From: Rhizoctonia solani | Lineage: Eukaryota; Basidiomycota; Agaricomycetes; Cantharellales; Ceratobasidiaceae | Assembly: GCF_016906535.1 (NCBI RefSeq) | Contig: NC_057373.1 | Coordinates: 1,240,001 to 1,304,000 of the forward strand | Reading direction: 5' to 3' | DNA length: 64,000 bases | The notes under the pieces: model-generated | The model's database searches: none | Told to the model about the DNA's origin: nothing | Seen by the model: the letters and a program-made list of their open reading frames with translations, nothing else | Shown: in pieces, positions 42,689-55,413 of the stretch | Layout of the letters: each line of letters begins with the position of its first letter | Position numbering within the stretch: the first letter of the stretch is position 1 | Position numbers and translations under genes: made by a program

Positions 42689-45600
42689 CTAACGAGCCGC
42701 CTTCGGCCGCTTCACCGTCTTGGCTTTGTTCAATGTACCTGTTCGATCTTGCATATACTGTTTCTGCAGATTTTTGATAGTCTCAACGATTTCACCTGTT
42801 TCAAACACACTGAGCTCAATTACTGTAACCGAGAGTATGCACGCCACACTCACCAGCTTGTTTCTCATCCTCTGCTTCAAAATCGTAGCGTTTGCTCCCG
42901 CCGTCTCTAAGTACGACTAGCTTGATACTATTCGGCGCTTTCTTTGTCTTCTTGCACCCCATAACAGTCTTGATGTGATACGAGCTCGTCTTCATGGTGT
43001 CCAAGAACGCGCGGTTATTCGATGGCATAATCTGTGCATGACGAATGATGAAAATCGATCCAGAACCAGAACACTGGTAACACGGCGTACATGGATGTAA
43101 TCCCCGTCTATTGCGATGATTCGCTCATGACGACCAACAAGCATTGGAATCTTACGATGCACAGTGAATTTCTACCAAAGATAAATTACGAATTTTGAGT
43201 TCAGTTATAAGGCGACTTGACGGTTCCGACTTGCCTTGTACGCTTCGCGATAATCCATCGACGAACTGAAACCCCGGCCGGGGTTCGCATCTTGCAGCAT
43301 ATCAAAAATAGACGCTGTAACCGGATAATCGATTGGTTTATAACCGATAACGAAAGAGTTCGGAACTAACCATTCGGGTCCGAGCTTCGGGGTACCCTCG
43401 AGTGTTTCCCCAATCCCAGACTGTCCAATAGGGATCGTTTTACCAAAAGAAGCTCTTTTGTTCCAGTCAGACTAGCAACAGTGCGGTCGAGAGGGATGAG
43501 GATGGATGGGTTTTCCGTCATCAGAGCCCACTCTTTGACATCTTGCAGGCGTCGTTTTCGGCAAACATGCTCGAGCACATCAGCCATATACGTATCGGCC
43601 GTGCTGTGTGGGAAGACGCAAGTCAATATCACCTAAAAAGGGAAGCTTCGTTATTCCTTACACGTTGATAGTTGTGCTATAGTGCACGTCTGCCTTCGCT
43701 GCAACTTTAATTCTAAGGAAAATTGAAGGTCCGCCCGGCATTACACTGGTAGTTCCGCCGAAAGACGCTCCAGTCAAGATATTGGACGTAACAACATCTG
43801 AGCTGGACATCATTGCTACAGGACCTGTCTGGCCGGGAACCGCACCCGGTGGGGCTAAACCACCAGTAGTATTCGAGTCCTGACGAGGTTTAGTCACCAT
43901 CATACGAGAAGGGCGCCGAGCAATCGATGCCTCGGCAGCTATGTTTTGTTGTACTGTACCCAATCAATAAGATGAGTGGTAGAAGGAGCAGGTTGCTAAG
44001 CTTACCTTGTTCTGGAGTGGCTTCGACAATGGCAAGCTCTTCGAACGTTTTGATCTGTGTCATAGTCTGCGTTCTTGCAATAGCTAACCGAGCCCTCAGT
44101 CCTGTTACTACGCGTAACTTGTCGCATACACCTACGTGGAAAATCTGTATCCACCTCGCCGTCCTCCCACATCCTTAGATTCCAACCGGCAGCACTGAGG
44201 CGAGCATCCCGTTCGGCCTGGGTCTTCCCCTGGAGTCCTTCGTCCAGCCTTGGCTCTTGACTACTTTCCCAGTATGCCCAAAGGCCAAATCCAATCAATT
44301 CCTCGGCGAGCGCGTCCTTGCGAACCTTGACCTCGAGCGAGAAAGATTTTTCAATAGTGCGCCCACGACGGTCCTTGTCTTTGACTTTGTTTGCGTGCGG
44401 GAACCACAGTCGGAACGGAATCGCACCCTGTTCAGCTCTTCCAGATATGGCGCTATATAACTCCGTAAATGGATTATCCGAAACGGTGGAGCGGGCTGCA
44501 AGTGCCTCGGTCAGCGCCGACCTGTCGCTCAATCCACGAGTTGGAACAGGCAACCGCGTGAACACCATAGGCGGCTCTTCAGGGGATGGAACACGAAAAC
44601 CGGCTGCGCTAGAATAAGCGCGTGAGCGTGTACCGGATGCTCTAGGAGTGGGTGGTGCCGGGGGAGAATGAATAGAAATAGGACGCGGCATCGGAATACG
44701 GACACTTTGGGGAGTGTGCCGTGTTGAGGATATGAGATTTTCTGACGTTGATTCAGTAACTGGACTCAGACGACGAGCACGTGGAATTGGAGGAGCGAAC
44801 GATTGGGATTGGTGTTGGGAAAGCGAGTTTGCTGAATTGCCAGAAAGGAAAGAGTTTTCATCAGAGCTTCCCGATGGGTTGACGTTCGTAGTGGTGAATG
44901 TCCTAGAAATATATTAGAATCAGTTTGTAACTTAGCTTGCAGGTCTAACTCACGGATTATATAGCAGTGAAAGGTCATCTGGGTCACCGCTTTCGGCCAT
45001 ATCAGCATCCATATCGTCTCCATCAGGATCTGCGTCCCCATCTCCATCTTCGTCCGTATCATCATCCTCCGAGTCCTCAAGCACGCCAGTTACATCTCCT
45101 TCGCCGTCAATGGTCGCTGAGCCTTCTTCGTCTCGAGAAGTCCTAGAGTCAATGGTACCTGAGAGAGAAAGTGTGTCCGCCGCTCTGCGAGGTGCGGGCG
45201 TGTTTCCTCTTGAGACCTGAGGTGGAGTGGGCTCAGTACTCGTAGGGGTAAGATTGGACGGTGAAGGCGCAAATCGTGCCCTGATACGTTGTCTTCTCCT
45301 CTCTTCCATCTCAGCAGCACGCGCAAATATCGGTATGTTGACAATTGGAGGCTGCACTGATTGTGTTTGACCAGGAGAACCAACGGGAGTCTCCGGTGCG
45401 AGACGGCCAGGACCTGACAATGTAGCAGTAGGAGTACTACCATTGCTCGCAGCAGCAACATTAGTGGTAGTAACAACATCAGGAGAGGAAACAGAAGCCA
45501 TATGGACCCCCGAGCCAGCAGAATTGCGCTTTTGTGTTCGTTCATCATCGTTTGTAGGTATAGTATCTGTGGCAAGAGCGGTGTCCGATAGAACATTGGA

Positions 45601-46165
45601 GCCGATTGCATGAGGATTGGCGCTTCCAGGAACGAGATTAGGTGCTGAATCGGATCGCAGTCGTGATTGACTTTCCGAAAGAGCGCTAGCTGAGCGTACG
45701 GACCCTCCGCGTAGTTGGCCAGAGTGTCGCCTGCCAGATACTCGCATACCGGCCAAGCCGGTACGTGACGGACCCATAATAGTGTCACTATACTTGAGAT
45801 TCGCACCTGGATATATTCCAGCTTCAGGAGCTACTGACGTATCGTCATCTTGTACTCTCCTTAGAAATCCATCTTGTTGGCCTGGAGATGGCGGAGGAGC
45901 TAGTTGAGATTCGACTGGCTTGGGACTCTCAGGTTGGGTTAGTTGAGGCCACGCGTCTGTATCGGCGAATCCTGCCGCGCGTATGTATGGATTGGCATTG
46001 TAAAGTGGATTGAAAGAAATAATGCGACTTCCATACGGATCCTCGACATGGCGAAGGTAGGTCAGCCGGAGAGCATGGGAGATATAACTGTCCCAGTATC
46101 AGATCATTGATTTCAGTCGGTTTCCATACTACAATTGCTCACTCTGGGTCATGCAAGAGAGACAT
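42689..46165 (-). CDS. SIN1: TORC2 subunit Sin1 / Avo1
   Basis: Sin1 is an essential TORC2 component that presents AGC kinases such as Akt/Ypk to Tor2. Exon 1 starts at 46165 with MSLLHDPDYISHALRLTYLR and continues HVEDPYGSRIISFNPLYN, the conserved Sin1 N-terminal segment. A long disordered region with an acidic patch (DSEDDDTDEDGDGDADPDGD) follows. The CRIM domain is FRLWFPHANKVKDKDRRGR, KSFSLEVKVRKDALAEELIG, GLWAYWESSQEPRLDEGL. After a linker (SIFLRIKVAAKADVHYSTTI resembles the RBD) comes the C-terminal PH domain (YHKFTVHRKIPMLVGRHERI, KTSSYHIKTVMGCKKTKKAP, SIKLVVLRDGG). It ends with a basic tail. Introns are all short and canonical. Confidence 0.92.
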
Positions 46166-46461
46166 TGGGTTGCATGGGTTTGTCGCTTCTTAGGTACAAT
46201 ACAAGCTTAAAGTGACAGACAGTATAGTAATGGTCGCTAGCGCTAGAAAACGGGATCTAATCTTATCTCGTTCAGGGCATTGTAATTGCCATTTTCACAT
46301 GTGCTCCCCTTCCCCGCATATGCCAATTCTCGGCAAACGGGTTTACCGGCACACACCTGCGACAACCACCGGCTCTTGTTAACTCAGTTGTCTACCACTT
46401 GCACCCAAGCTGCCCTCCAACCTCGAACGCGTATACTGCTACCAACGCATAGTCACTGAAG

Positions 46462-47781
46462 ATGTCGCACAATGACCAACTCACGCACGCTATGGCTGGT
46501 GGTAAGAACTCGAGTAGAGTTGGCCATGGGAGTGTGAGACTCAGAAACAATTGCCTTTTTAGCGGCGGGAGGAGTTGTCGCAATGACCATGACATAGTGA
46601 GTAGATATCTAATATCTACTAAATAGTGAACTAAATTCACTGATTCGACACATCCTTTTAGCCCACTTATTTTCCTCTCAACTCGAGCAGCTGTGGAGAT
46701 CAACAAGGAAGACAAGGTACTTGGCCAACCCCGAGCCACTACGATCACTAATGCCCTGACTCTAACCACCTATTCACAAGTCCACATATCAAGCCATAAT
46801 GGATATCATTCAAACCGAAGGACTTCGAGGTCTGTATAGCGGGCTGAATTCCTCGTTACTTGGGATCGCCGTGACCAATGGGTAAAGTCTCTGACACCAC
46901 GTGCTTTGGCATACTCACATGACTTTTTTGGAATGTAGCGTGTATTACTTCTTTTATGAAAAGTCTCGCTCGGTCATCTTGACTTCGTCTCCGAGAAAAG
47001 GGAATGCACTCTCAACATTAGAGTCTATGCTCGCTGGTTTGGTCGCCGGTTCGGCGACAAGCATAGCATCTAACCCCCTATGGGTTATTCAAACAACCCA
47101 GGCGGTACGCACGCTCCCATCGACTACTGCTCCTTCGAAGGCGCCTGAGCCTCAAGGACCAAGGAAGAAGCTTGGCTTCTTTGCTACCATTCGATGGATC
47201 CTGCGTACAGATGGGCCTGCTGCCTTTTGGAGGGGTATAGGACCAGCTTTGGTGTTGGTTATCAACCCCATCCTGCAGTACACAGTGTTTGAACAGCTCA
47301 AGAATGCTCTAGTAGCTCAGCGTACTCTTAAGCTCAGGACTGCGAAATTAAAGGGAATTCCGACGCTTTCTAGTCTTGACTACTTCCTATTGGGTGCATT
47401 ATCGAAACTTGGTGAGTGTAAACAGACTCTATATCCCCTTTTGACTTGACACGCATATTGGCCAGTTGCTACTACGATAACCTACCCATACATTGTCATT
47501 AAATCGCGCATGCAGTCGGGACATGCTCATACTCGTGAGTATAAATCAGCCTGGGACGGCTTGAGCAAGATTATGCAGCGAGAGGGTGTTGCTGGCTTGT
47601 ATCGAGGCATCGGGAGCAAGTTAGCGCAGAGTGTTTTGACCGCCGCCATACTGTTCGCAGGCCAAAAGCGCTTCTATGAGCTAATCAAAACCGTGAGTAA
47701 TTCGACAGCACAGAACCGTTTCCCCCTTTCAAACAAGCCTTCTAGATACTGTCTCCGAGAATCGTCAAGTCAAGAAATTAA
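46462..47781 (+). CDS. peroxisomal adenine-nucleotide carrier (Ant1/PMP47 type)
   Basis: Mitochondrial-carrier-family protein. Exons begin MSHNDQLTHAMAGAAGGVVA. The three carrier repeats show the signature Px[D/E]xx[K/R] positions as YPLIFLSTRAAVE, NPLWVIQTTQAVR and YPYIVIKSRMQSG, each followed by a second helix (EGLRGLYSGLNSSLL, GPAAFWRGIGPALVLV, EGVAGLYRGIGSKLAQ). The replacement of the usual acidic residue in the signatures, especially PLWVIQTT and PYIVIKSR, is typical of PMP47/Ant1, which exchanges ATP for AMP across the peroxisomal membrane for fatty-acid activation. A short Lys/Arg tail ends the protein. Divergent from SIN1 (296 bp between starts). Confidence 0.85.
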
Positions 47782-47909
47782 ATAATGGAACTATTATGTA
47801 CTATATTAGTGCACTGATGACTATACGTAAAGACCATGGTGTCGCCACACAACAAATATACGTCAAACATATGGACGAAGCTGCGTGTGCATAGGCGTTG
47901 GTACCTTGT

Positions 47910-48922
47910 TCATCGGGCCTTGTCCTCAGCTAGGATAGCATCATTGAGCTCATCAAGGGGGACTAGCTCTTTCTTGTCCACTAGATCAAACTAAAACAGA
48001 GAGTCATGTTAATAACAAACTAACGGGTGATATGGCTAACTAACCTCGTTAATAAACAAGAAAAAGTGCCGATAACTGGTGTTTAGATGAGCTGATTCAA
48101 GGGTCATTGCTTGCTCTATAAACTATATCGTAAAATGTACCTTCTATTCCCAGCGCAGATATTTGCTCGAAATGGTGGCTATATAGATGGGCGTAAACTC
48201 GGAACAACCTCCTCACAATTGTTTTAACTGTCGATTGGAAGTTCTTCGGAAATGGTACGCCTGAAGAAGTTCATGAAATAAGGAATAGGGATAACCGTGT
48301 CAGACGTACCTATCTTATTCGGGAAAACCTTCTCATCATCGAGCAGGCTTTGTACCCAATTCATTAGTGCGTCCACGTAGTCGGGCGCGCTTAACTTGGT
48401 TGGCTTCTTGTAAGTGACGCCATCTTCCCACAGGTACTCATATCTCGGCCCCGCAGACATGATGGGACACTACAGCCACAATACTTAGCATTAACGCTGA
48501 CTCGCATCGATGAATCCTACCTGCTGTGGAGTACAAAATTCGGTTACCGTGCCGTAAAGCATGTTTAGGTGGTTGAAAAAGTCGACGGCTATATAAATTG
48601 AGTAGGTTATTTGGTCATCCACACTACAAACTTACTATGAACTGCTAGCCATTCGTTTAGATCTTCGCCCTCGGGCAGAACAACCGCTAACCGGAGGTTG
48701 CCAGAGCCCTAACACCAGACTTTATAAGTTATTTTACAGAAACTGGCAAATTTCTTCGCGTACTAGTGTTGCCTCGGCATATTTTCTCAGTTGGTATTGT
48801 TTTGTTCCTTCTGGTACATCTTTTCGCGGTTTGAATGTTCGCGTCTTTGCGCTGTAGTGAGTTATTAGAATGTGAAGTGCTGAACCATCATATTTGACTA
48901 ACAGTCCAAAGAATGAAGACAT
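47910..48922 (-). CDS. MOB1: MOB kinase activator 1
   Basis: Mob1 binds and activates NDR/LATS-type kinases (Dbf2, Sid2) in mitotic exit/septation signalling. The start MSSFFGL (48922) is followed by KTRTFKPRKDVPEGTKQYQL and RKYAEATLGSGNLRLAVVLP, EDLNEWLAVH. The zinc-site region is GTVTEFCTPQQCPIMSAGPR, and later two histidines occur in RLFRVYAHLYSSHF-like residues and LNTSYRHFFLFINEFDLVD. The C terminus is KKELVPLDELNDAILAEDKA R. Short introns lie in almost every 30 codons; one of them interrupts FPNKIG/VPFPKNF, which reads falsely as a different C terminus if unspliced. Confidence 0.96.
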
Positions 48923-49129
48923 GGCACTATATTTCAGGGATGATTGTCGAACGAGCAGAGGGCCTGTAAAGCACTTTTTAGGTATCAAGGTAGTGGATTT
49001 GTGTGGAACGCGATTTATTTGGTAAAGCGCCCCTATGCTAACGGTCACGTGAGGCTCGGAAAGTACAACTAGCAAAAGCAAAGGAATAGACAGCAAATTT
49101 TGCAATTATATAGTAGGAATCCAAATAAA

Positions 49130-52100
49130 TTAATCTCGATGGGTACTAAAATGGTAATCTTCATTGGCTTGAATCATGAGAGTGGGAAACTGCGTTACAA
49201 GTGCTTGAATTTGCTTGATGCTGTCCAGTTTTTGGGCACTCTTGATACGAGCATACATCCAGGGACATTCCAAAGACTCGCACATAATTGTTTCCGACGC
49301 TGGCGATCCGGTACACGTCGCACATACTAGTTGCGCTCCCCTGATCCTACGTTCTATCCTACGAACCTTTTCCAGAAGTGTTTTTCCAGAGAGTAATGGG
49401 TCATCGAGACAGTCGTCGCATACGTCTACTCGGATGTTAGTCATCGTAATATTTCATCTCACTAAGATCATAATAACTTACTGGTATCGTTGGGTTGTTT
49501 ACACACGACGCATTCCAGCCTCCTAAAATGACCATCTATATTGTACCTGCCATTATTTTCAGACTCTTCTGAGCTTCCGATGGTAGCGATCGGGTCTAAC
49601 CGCGCAGGCTTAGGCATTTCTTCGAACCATTGCCGGACATTCGCCCCGACCAGATTGAAGATTCGTTCTAAGGGAGGTATTAGCGAGTGAGTTATATAGT
49701 AGTTTTCATCTATGTTTTTGCTCCTGGGTATAATACGGTAAATATTGGAGCAATTTTTAGGAATGCCTCGCACCTATCCTTCAAAAGCTCCTCAGGCGGG
49801 ACTGCGCGGTCAATTAGCCTAGACCCTGGTTCACCGCGAATAATAACATATGGAACACGTTCTCCATACTGAGGCTCGGCCATGGGGTCGAGGGCAAGTT
49901 TCTTTGCAGCAACTATTGCCCCGGGAGGCGGAGGGGCCTTTTCACTACAAGGACATTAGTAATAGTTCTTCGCTTTGCACTAATGTAGATATATGCGTAC
50001 CTGTAAGTACCCAACCTCACTTCTTTTGCGAAAATGAAGTCTTGGGGTGTGACTTGACCTTTAAGTATCTTTGTCCAGGACTCGACGCAATACTTTTTTA
50101 CTTCACTAAAGTCTTGCGTACGGAACAAAATTCTTGTATAAATGATTAGTCTCTCGTCTTGCAGTTACAAATAGGTATTTAGAACCTACTTTAAACACCT
50201 TTCAACCATTTTTTGGCCAGCAGGTATCCCATCCCTTCTCACTGTTTCGATTCCTTTGGCATCAAACTCTGGTTCGTTGTCATCTGGTGTTTCGTATTTG
50301 AACCCAACGTATCGCTTCTTGGTCATCAGCACGCATGGGTAGTAAACCTGCACGCTCTCGTGAATAAGTGGTTGTCATAATGGAAAAACCCCCACCTTCT
50401 CGAACTTGAGCTTGATGGGCGGTGGGTTGCTTTCAGTCACAGTATCTACCAGTATTCAGCAAACCATATCGTATGTAATAATGCGCATATATACCCACTT
50501 GCTATTTCGTGACCAATCCTAAAAGCTTCATCTTTTGTTCTTCCCGGAAGGTAGATGAACAAGGAATCGGTGTCCCCATAGACTACTCGGGCTCCCCATT
50601 TGGGGGTTGTTTCAATGAGCGCGATTGCCTATGATTCCATAGCGTAGTATAAGTATACCACCATTTTGAAGTCTAGACACCATGTACCTTCTCAAGTGTT
50701 TCTCTGCCACTTTGTACAATACTATCCGCAATCTCAGCTGCTGGCATTCGGCCACTGAAGCCAGCCATTGTGTATCCAAAGGTGACGTTGCACATTAGCT
50801 CGGACAATTTAAGTCAAAGTCAGCTCGAGAATAGAAAGTCGAACAAGCACACCTTTAGGCTGAGTTGGCGCGCATTAAGGATTTTATACAACCCCTAGGA
50901 AAGACTTCATTGACCGAGTTCTAAGCCGCATTTATCACCGACATACCCTATCTCCTTTCGCACTTTTCATTGCCTATGCCGCAACATCGTGAGTCATTGA
51001 TAATCGCTGAACGCATGGTGCCCACCTGCTTAACCATAATGCGAGTATTCAATAACTCCATTAACATCCTTCCCAGTAACCCCTCGCGCACGTTGCGTTT
51101 GACATATGCCATCCCGTTAGCCGCCACTTGGGAAAAGCATATCAGCCCGAAAGCCCCGGTGGCAGATATGACTAAAACTTACCATGTATGTTTTCTTCTC
51201 CAATGGTCTCCAATAAACCGGGGGGAAGATTGAGTTCGGTTACCCCAAATTTGTTCCTCCCCTGGAACAAAGCACACCGACCAAGAAAAGTTGAGTAACA
51301 ATAATTGTACGCAATCATAATCGATGGGTAAAGAGACTGGAAGTCCAGCACCACCAATGGATTATAGAAGGCAGATTCAGGTTCCATTACCAACGGAAGG
51401 CATTCACATGCATTTTGGGAGCCAACCTGCGCGTATAAATAATGAAGCCGTGATCACTCCCATGCACAATACGTACCTGTTCTTTGGAGGGTGATATTAG
51501 CACGTAGTTCTCTTGTTTAGCGATTTTGAACATGATCGATTCGACTTTGAATTGGGAGCCCCGAGTGAGAACCGACATAAAGTCAACACCAATAATCCGC
51601 GCAGATTCTCTGTATGAAGTTGGTCAAGCCACCTGGCTATGGTAAATGAATACATATACTTACGCCGTCCTGAGAATTAGTTCCGTATGATCGAGCAAAT
51701 CAAGAATAGCTGCCGTTCGCTCAGCCCAGTATTTTAATACTCGTACTACACGGAAAGGAACACCCGACTTGAACCATTGTGTAAGTGTCTTTGGTGCATA
51801 CTTTGGCGCCCTGGGTCGTTGCTCCTCAGCTATGAGCCCGCGTAACAAGGCTCATTTCATTATACGTACCTCTTATGCATAAGGTGAAACATGACGTTCT
51901 CGTAAGTGTATTGGTCGAGCGATTGCTCAGATCGCATAATTCGCCACACATTCAAAATGTGTCGTCCAACGACATTGAAGTTCGCCCCATGTCGTTCGTC
52001 CCATTGCTCCGAGCCTGGCTTGTGACCATGATCGGAAGATACACGGCCAATTTCCTCCGATAGACCCAAGCCTATTGAATTCGTTTACTCAGTTAACCAA

Positions 52101-55100
52101 GCTCATGATAAAGGCCACAAAGCAAACCTATAGAATGACAACGCGTATTGAGGTATCCCCAGGACGCTGTCTGCACTTGCCAACCTGCTAAAATATCCGG
52201 GTCAAACTCTCGTACTAAATCGATAAGCGTATTCAATAGATCGAGCTCGCTGGAAACCACTTCAATTTTGTACTCAGGAATCCAGCGCGGATCGACCGAA
52301 TGCGGTTGGTCGGAACATACAATGATACAGCCGCTGTTATAGTCGGCCCTATCCTCGGCGTCTCCGCCCGACTCAGAGTACGAGTAGAAGAGACAGGCGA
52401 TCTCGTCCTCGGCAGGATTCGCAAGCAAATCTCCTCGTGAACAGGCTACATGCATATTTTAGAGCAATCGAACCCAACCCCGAAGGAAATGCATGATCTT
52501 ACCGAAGATCTCAACGGACATAGCCGAAATTGTTTGCCTCTGTCGAGCGCCAGAGTTCTCGGTTTTCTTTTGGGTTATTTTAAACCCGTGGGTATTTTGG
52601 GTAGGCCCTTCGATCTTTAACATAGCTGATATTTATCCAGCAAAAAATACGCGCATATACACCTTACCTGTGACCTCCATAGATCGGGAGCCTTTCTTGT
52701 GTCTTGCATTGGGGTACTATCAAGCCATTTTTTCACTACTTTCGAACTTGGAGGAACTCCTGCGTATTCCCAACCAGTAATGTCGGGTACATTCCTGAGG
52801 ACTTGGGGTGGAGCCGAGTTTGATTGCCAGTGCTCTAGTGACCCAACCCCAGTGCCACCTCTGATGTGATAAACCCGCCCAGCGTAGCGCATAGGTCGTT
52901 CAGGAAGGTCGTCCTCGTTAGAGTAATAAGGTGCTCGATAAATCTTTGACGGAAGTCCATAATCGCTAGAGACTCGACCAACTGCTTTGTCGATGGTGGG
53001 CGCTGGTAATACTCATACACTGGGCCCGAGCTACTGGAGCCTGAGGAGCTCGGTACGTGATGCTGATCAGTTGCTCCTCAAGGTCACCCAACGTGTAACT
53101 TTTGTCTTTGGTTTGTCAGCCACTTCATGAGCCAATTTCTTACGTTTTGCAATTGGAGATGTCCCATCGTCTGTACGCGTGATCGTGCCTTGCACAGGGT
53201 ATGGGACATTGGCGTCTAAAAATGGATTACCCTGCTCGACCACGGGTATCGTTGACTTGGCCCTCTTTGCAGCCAGGTGACTCCCGGGTGTGGCGTTTAC
53301 TACGGATGCACTTCGTGCTCGTACGGGTATTCGTACGGGCGCCTTTTCAAGATCTTCAAGCATGCGATCGAATTTGGAGGGAGAGTCACTTCGAACGTCC
53401 ACATTAATTCGGTTTATGTGTGCCAGCCAATATAGAAAAAAAAACGCACTTTATGGTTATTTTTTTAGTGGGTGTCGTAGCTGGTGATATATACGAACGA
53501 CTATACAAAAACGAATTAGCATGCCTCGTGTATATAACATATTTTCAGTCATACCTTCCACTCCCGACACGATCGAGTGAGATCGACGGACTGTCCTGAC
53601 GAGAAGCGGACGCGGGCGTTGCTGTGCGGAAGCGTTGCTTCCTATCGATCGCAATATTAAGTTACAAATCGCCACAGTATATTGGTACATACGTTGGGGT
53701 GGCTGGGACGCTGATCTCTCTATTCACTACTTGAGTAGCTATTTCCTTCGGTTCCTCATCATATAGCAGATCGTCGTCCCACTGTTCATCATCATCGTGC
53801 CAATCCTCGGCATCCTCAGCGGCAATCACGAGTCTTTGCAATGCTTGCCCAGCAGCAATATCTTCGTCAACATCATCTGGGCTGGATACATGCGTCGTTT
53901 GCAGCTCCTGGTTTTGTTCCCCCTGAGTCGAACTAAACGGGTTAAGTTCGCTCGCGTGTTGCACAGAGCGTTTTGGATTCTCGCCGAGTTCAGACGTACG
54001 GTCAAAGACTTGAGGCATCCAAGTTTTCCAGCCTTCCTCCCAAAGCGCCTCGACGCTCTCAAATGCGGTCATAACCCATTTCTCCCACCCCTGAGGAGCA
54101 TTGACCTCGGCCTTGGGGGTATTCATACGAGTCCTGAGTTGTTCCCAGAACAGGGGTTCTTGTTCCCATTGACCTCCGACCCCACGTTGGCTGGCACTGC
54201 CTTCTTGAGGGATCTCGGGGGTCGGATTCAAGCCGTTGGCGGATCTGCGAGCCCGTTCACCATCCCAAAGCTCGCGAACGCTTTGAACTAGGGGCTCAGA
54301 AGGTGAGCGGAGGCTGAAATATCGAGCTTATGGTGAAAGTGGCGTTGGGAAAGCTTGTTGCGATTCAATATTTGATGAGATATTATGTCAATTTCTACCG
54401 ACATTCGTGATATTTTAGGGTGAGGGGATTTGGAAAATTCGCCTGGTAAGGTATCTGCCTCAAGTTAATTTTGGATTCTGTCTGCCAAACCACGTGTACT
54501 CACCTCGGTTAGTCCATTCCGCTGTTCCTTCACGCAAGTAATAACGAGAAAACTCTAATGAACCACAACCATAGAGACCAAAGTCGCACATGAATTGCAT
54601 CAAGTAGCTTATGTGTGTTTCGTAGGTTTGAATCTTTTGTCGCATGACCGCTCCAGATCGCAAGACGGTTGCAGCGCGCTGCACTAGACCAGGGTCCGCC
54701 ATGATCACCTTGAGAAAGGGTGAATATGAACAATGGAAGCCATAGAAATGGACCCCCTTGACGAGAATGACAGCGCGCACATATTTTGCGTCTAGTGGGT
54801 TCCGCTTCAAGGAGATTGCAATCGCACGATTCAGCGCCTGGGTGAGTGAGCGAATGTAGCGCCCAACTACAGAGTGAGATCTGGGATGAATGGCGATCAG
54901 ACCTTGGGATAGCACAAAAAATTACCTTCTTCGGGAGCCATAGATCCGTCATATGGAACGTAAAAATAGGGATAGACCTGGTGTATGTGTACACAAGCCT
55001 TTTTGCCTGTTGAGGAGATGCCAAATATTCGAATCACAGGACAGCGACTGAACCTGGTGTTGTCGAGTGTGCCCGAGCGGACAAGCGACCAGTCTATATT

Positions 55101-55127
55101 GGTAATCTGTACTTTGAGAGTATCCAT
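49130..55127 (-). CDS. REV3: DNA polymerase zeta catalytic subunit Rev3
   Basis: Rev3 is the B-family polymerase that, with Rev7, extends past DNA lesions. It starts MDTLKVQITNIDWSLVR, followed by KKACVHIHQVYPYFYVPYDG, ALNRAIAISLKRNPLDAKYV and KIQTYETHISYLMQFMCDFG, the conserved Rev3 N-terminal region. A long disordered mid-section is followed by the inactive exonuclease-like domain (SVEIFACSRGDLL, FDPDILAGWQVQ) and the polymerase domain: motif A VVLDFQSLYPSIMIAYN and motif C YGDTDSLFIYLPGR. The C-terminal domain has two cysteine clusters (CVVC...CDDC and CATC...CESLECPW), the second binding a 4Fe-4S cluster in this family. Many short introns. Tandem with MOB1 (about 200 bp apart). Confidence 0.95.
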
Positions 55128-55413
55128 CGTTCAGTGTGGTTGCGGTGAATCAGACTAGGCCGAAACAAAAGGAGGTCATATAATTTACCGAAACAGTAAC
55201 ATTTCCTTCCTGGGCCTGGACCTGCTGGAGTTGACGGCGGCAATCAAGGAAGGAATGTGAAATCGGGTTCTGCCCGAGACTAAAACCATCGCGTGTTGCC
55301 AAGTACAAGGCCACACTACCACCACCTTCGTTTGTACTTAAAAACCAGCTGTGCTGTGCACATCAACTAGATCTCTCCAGATTATATCCAACCTCTAGTC
55401 GCCTACGTCTCGC

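Noticed and set aside
48224..48280. Truncated MOB1 C terminus (FMNFFRRTISEELPIDS)
   Set aside because: It is intron read-through; the spliced frame continues VPFPKNFQSTVK to the normal Mob1 C terminus.
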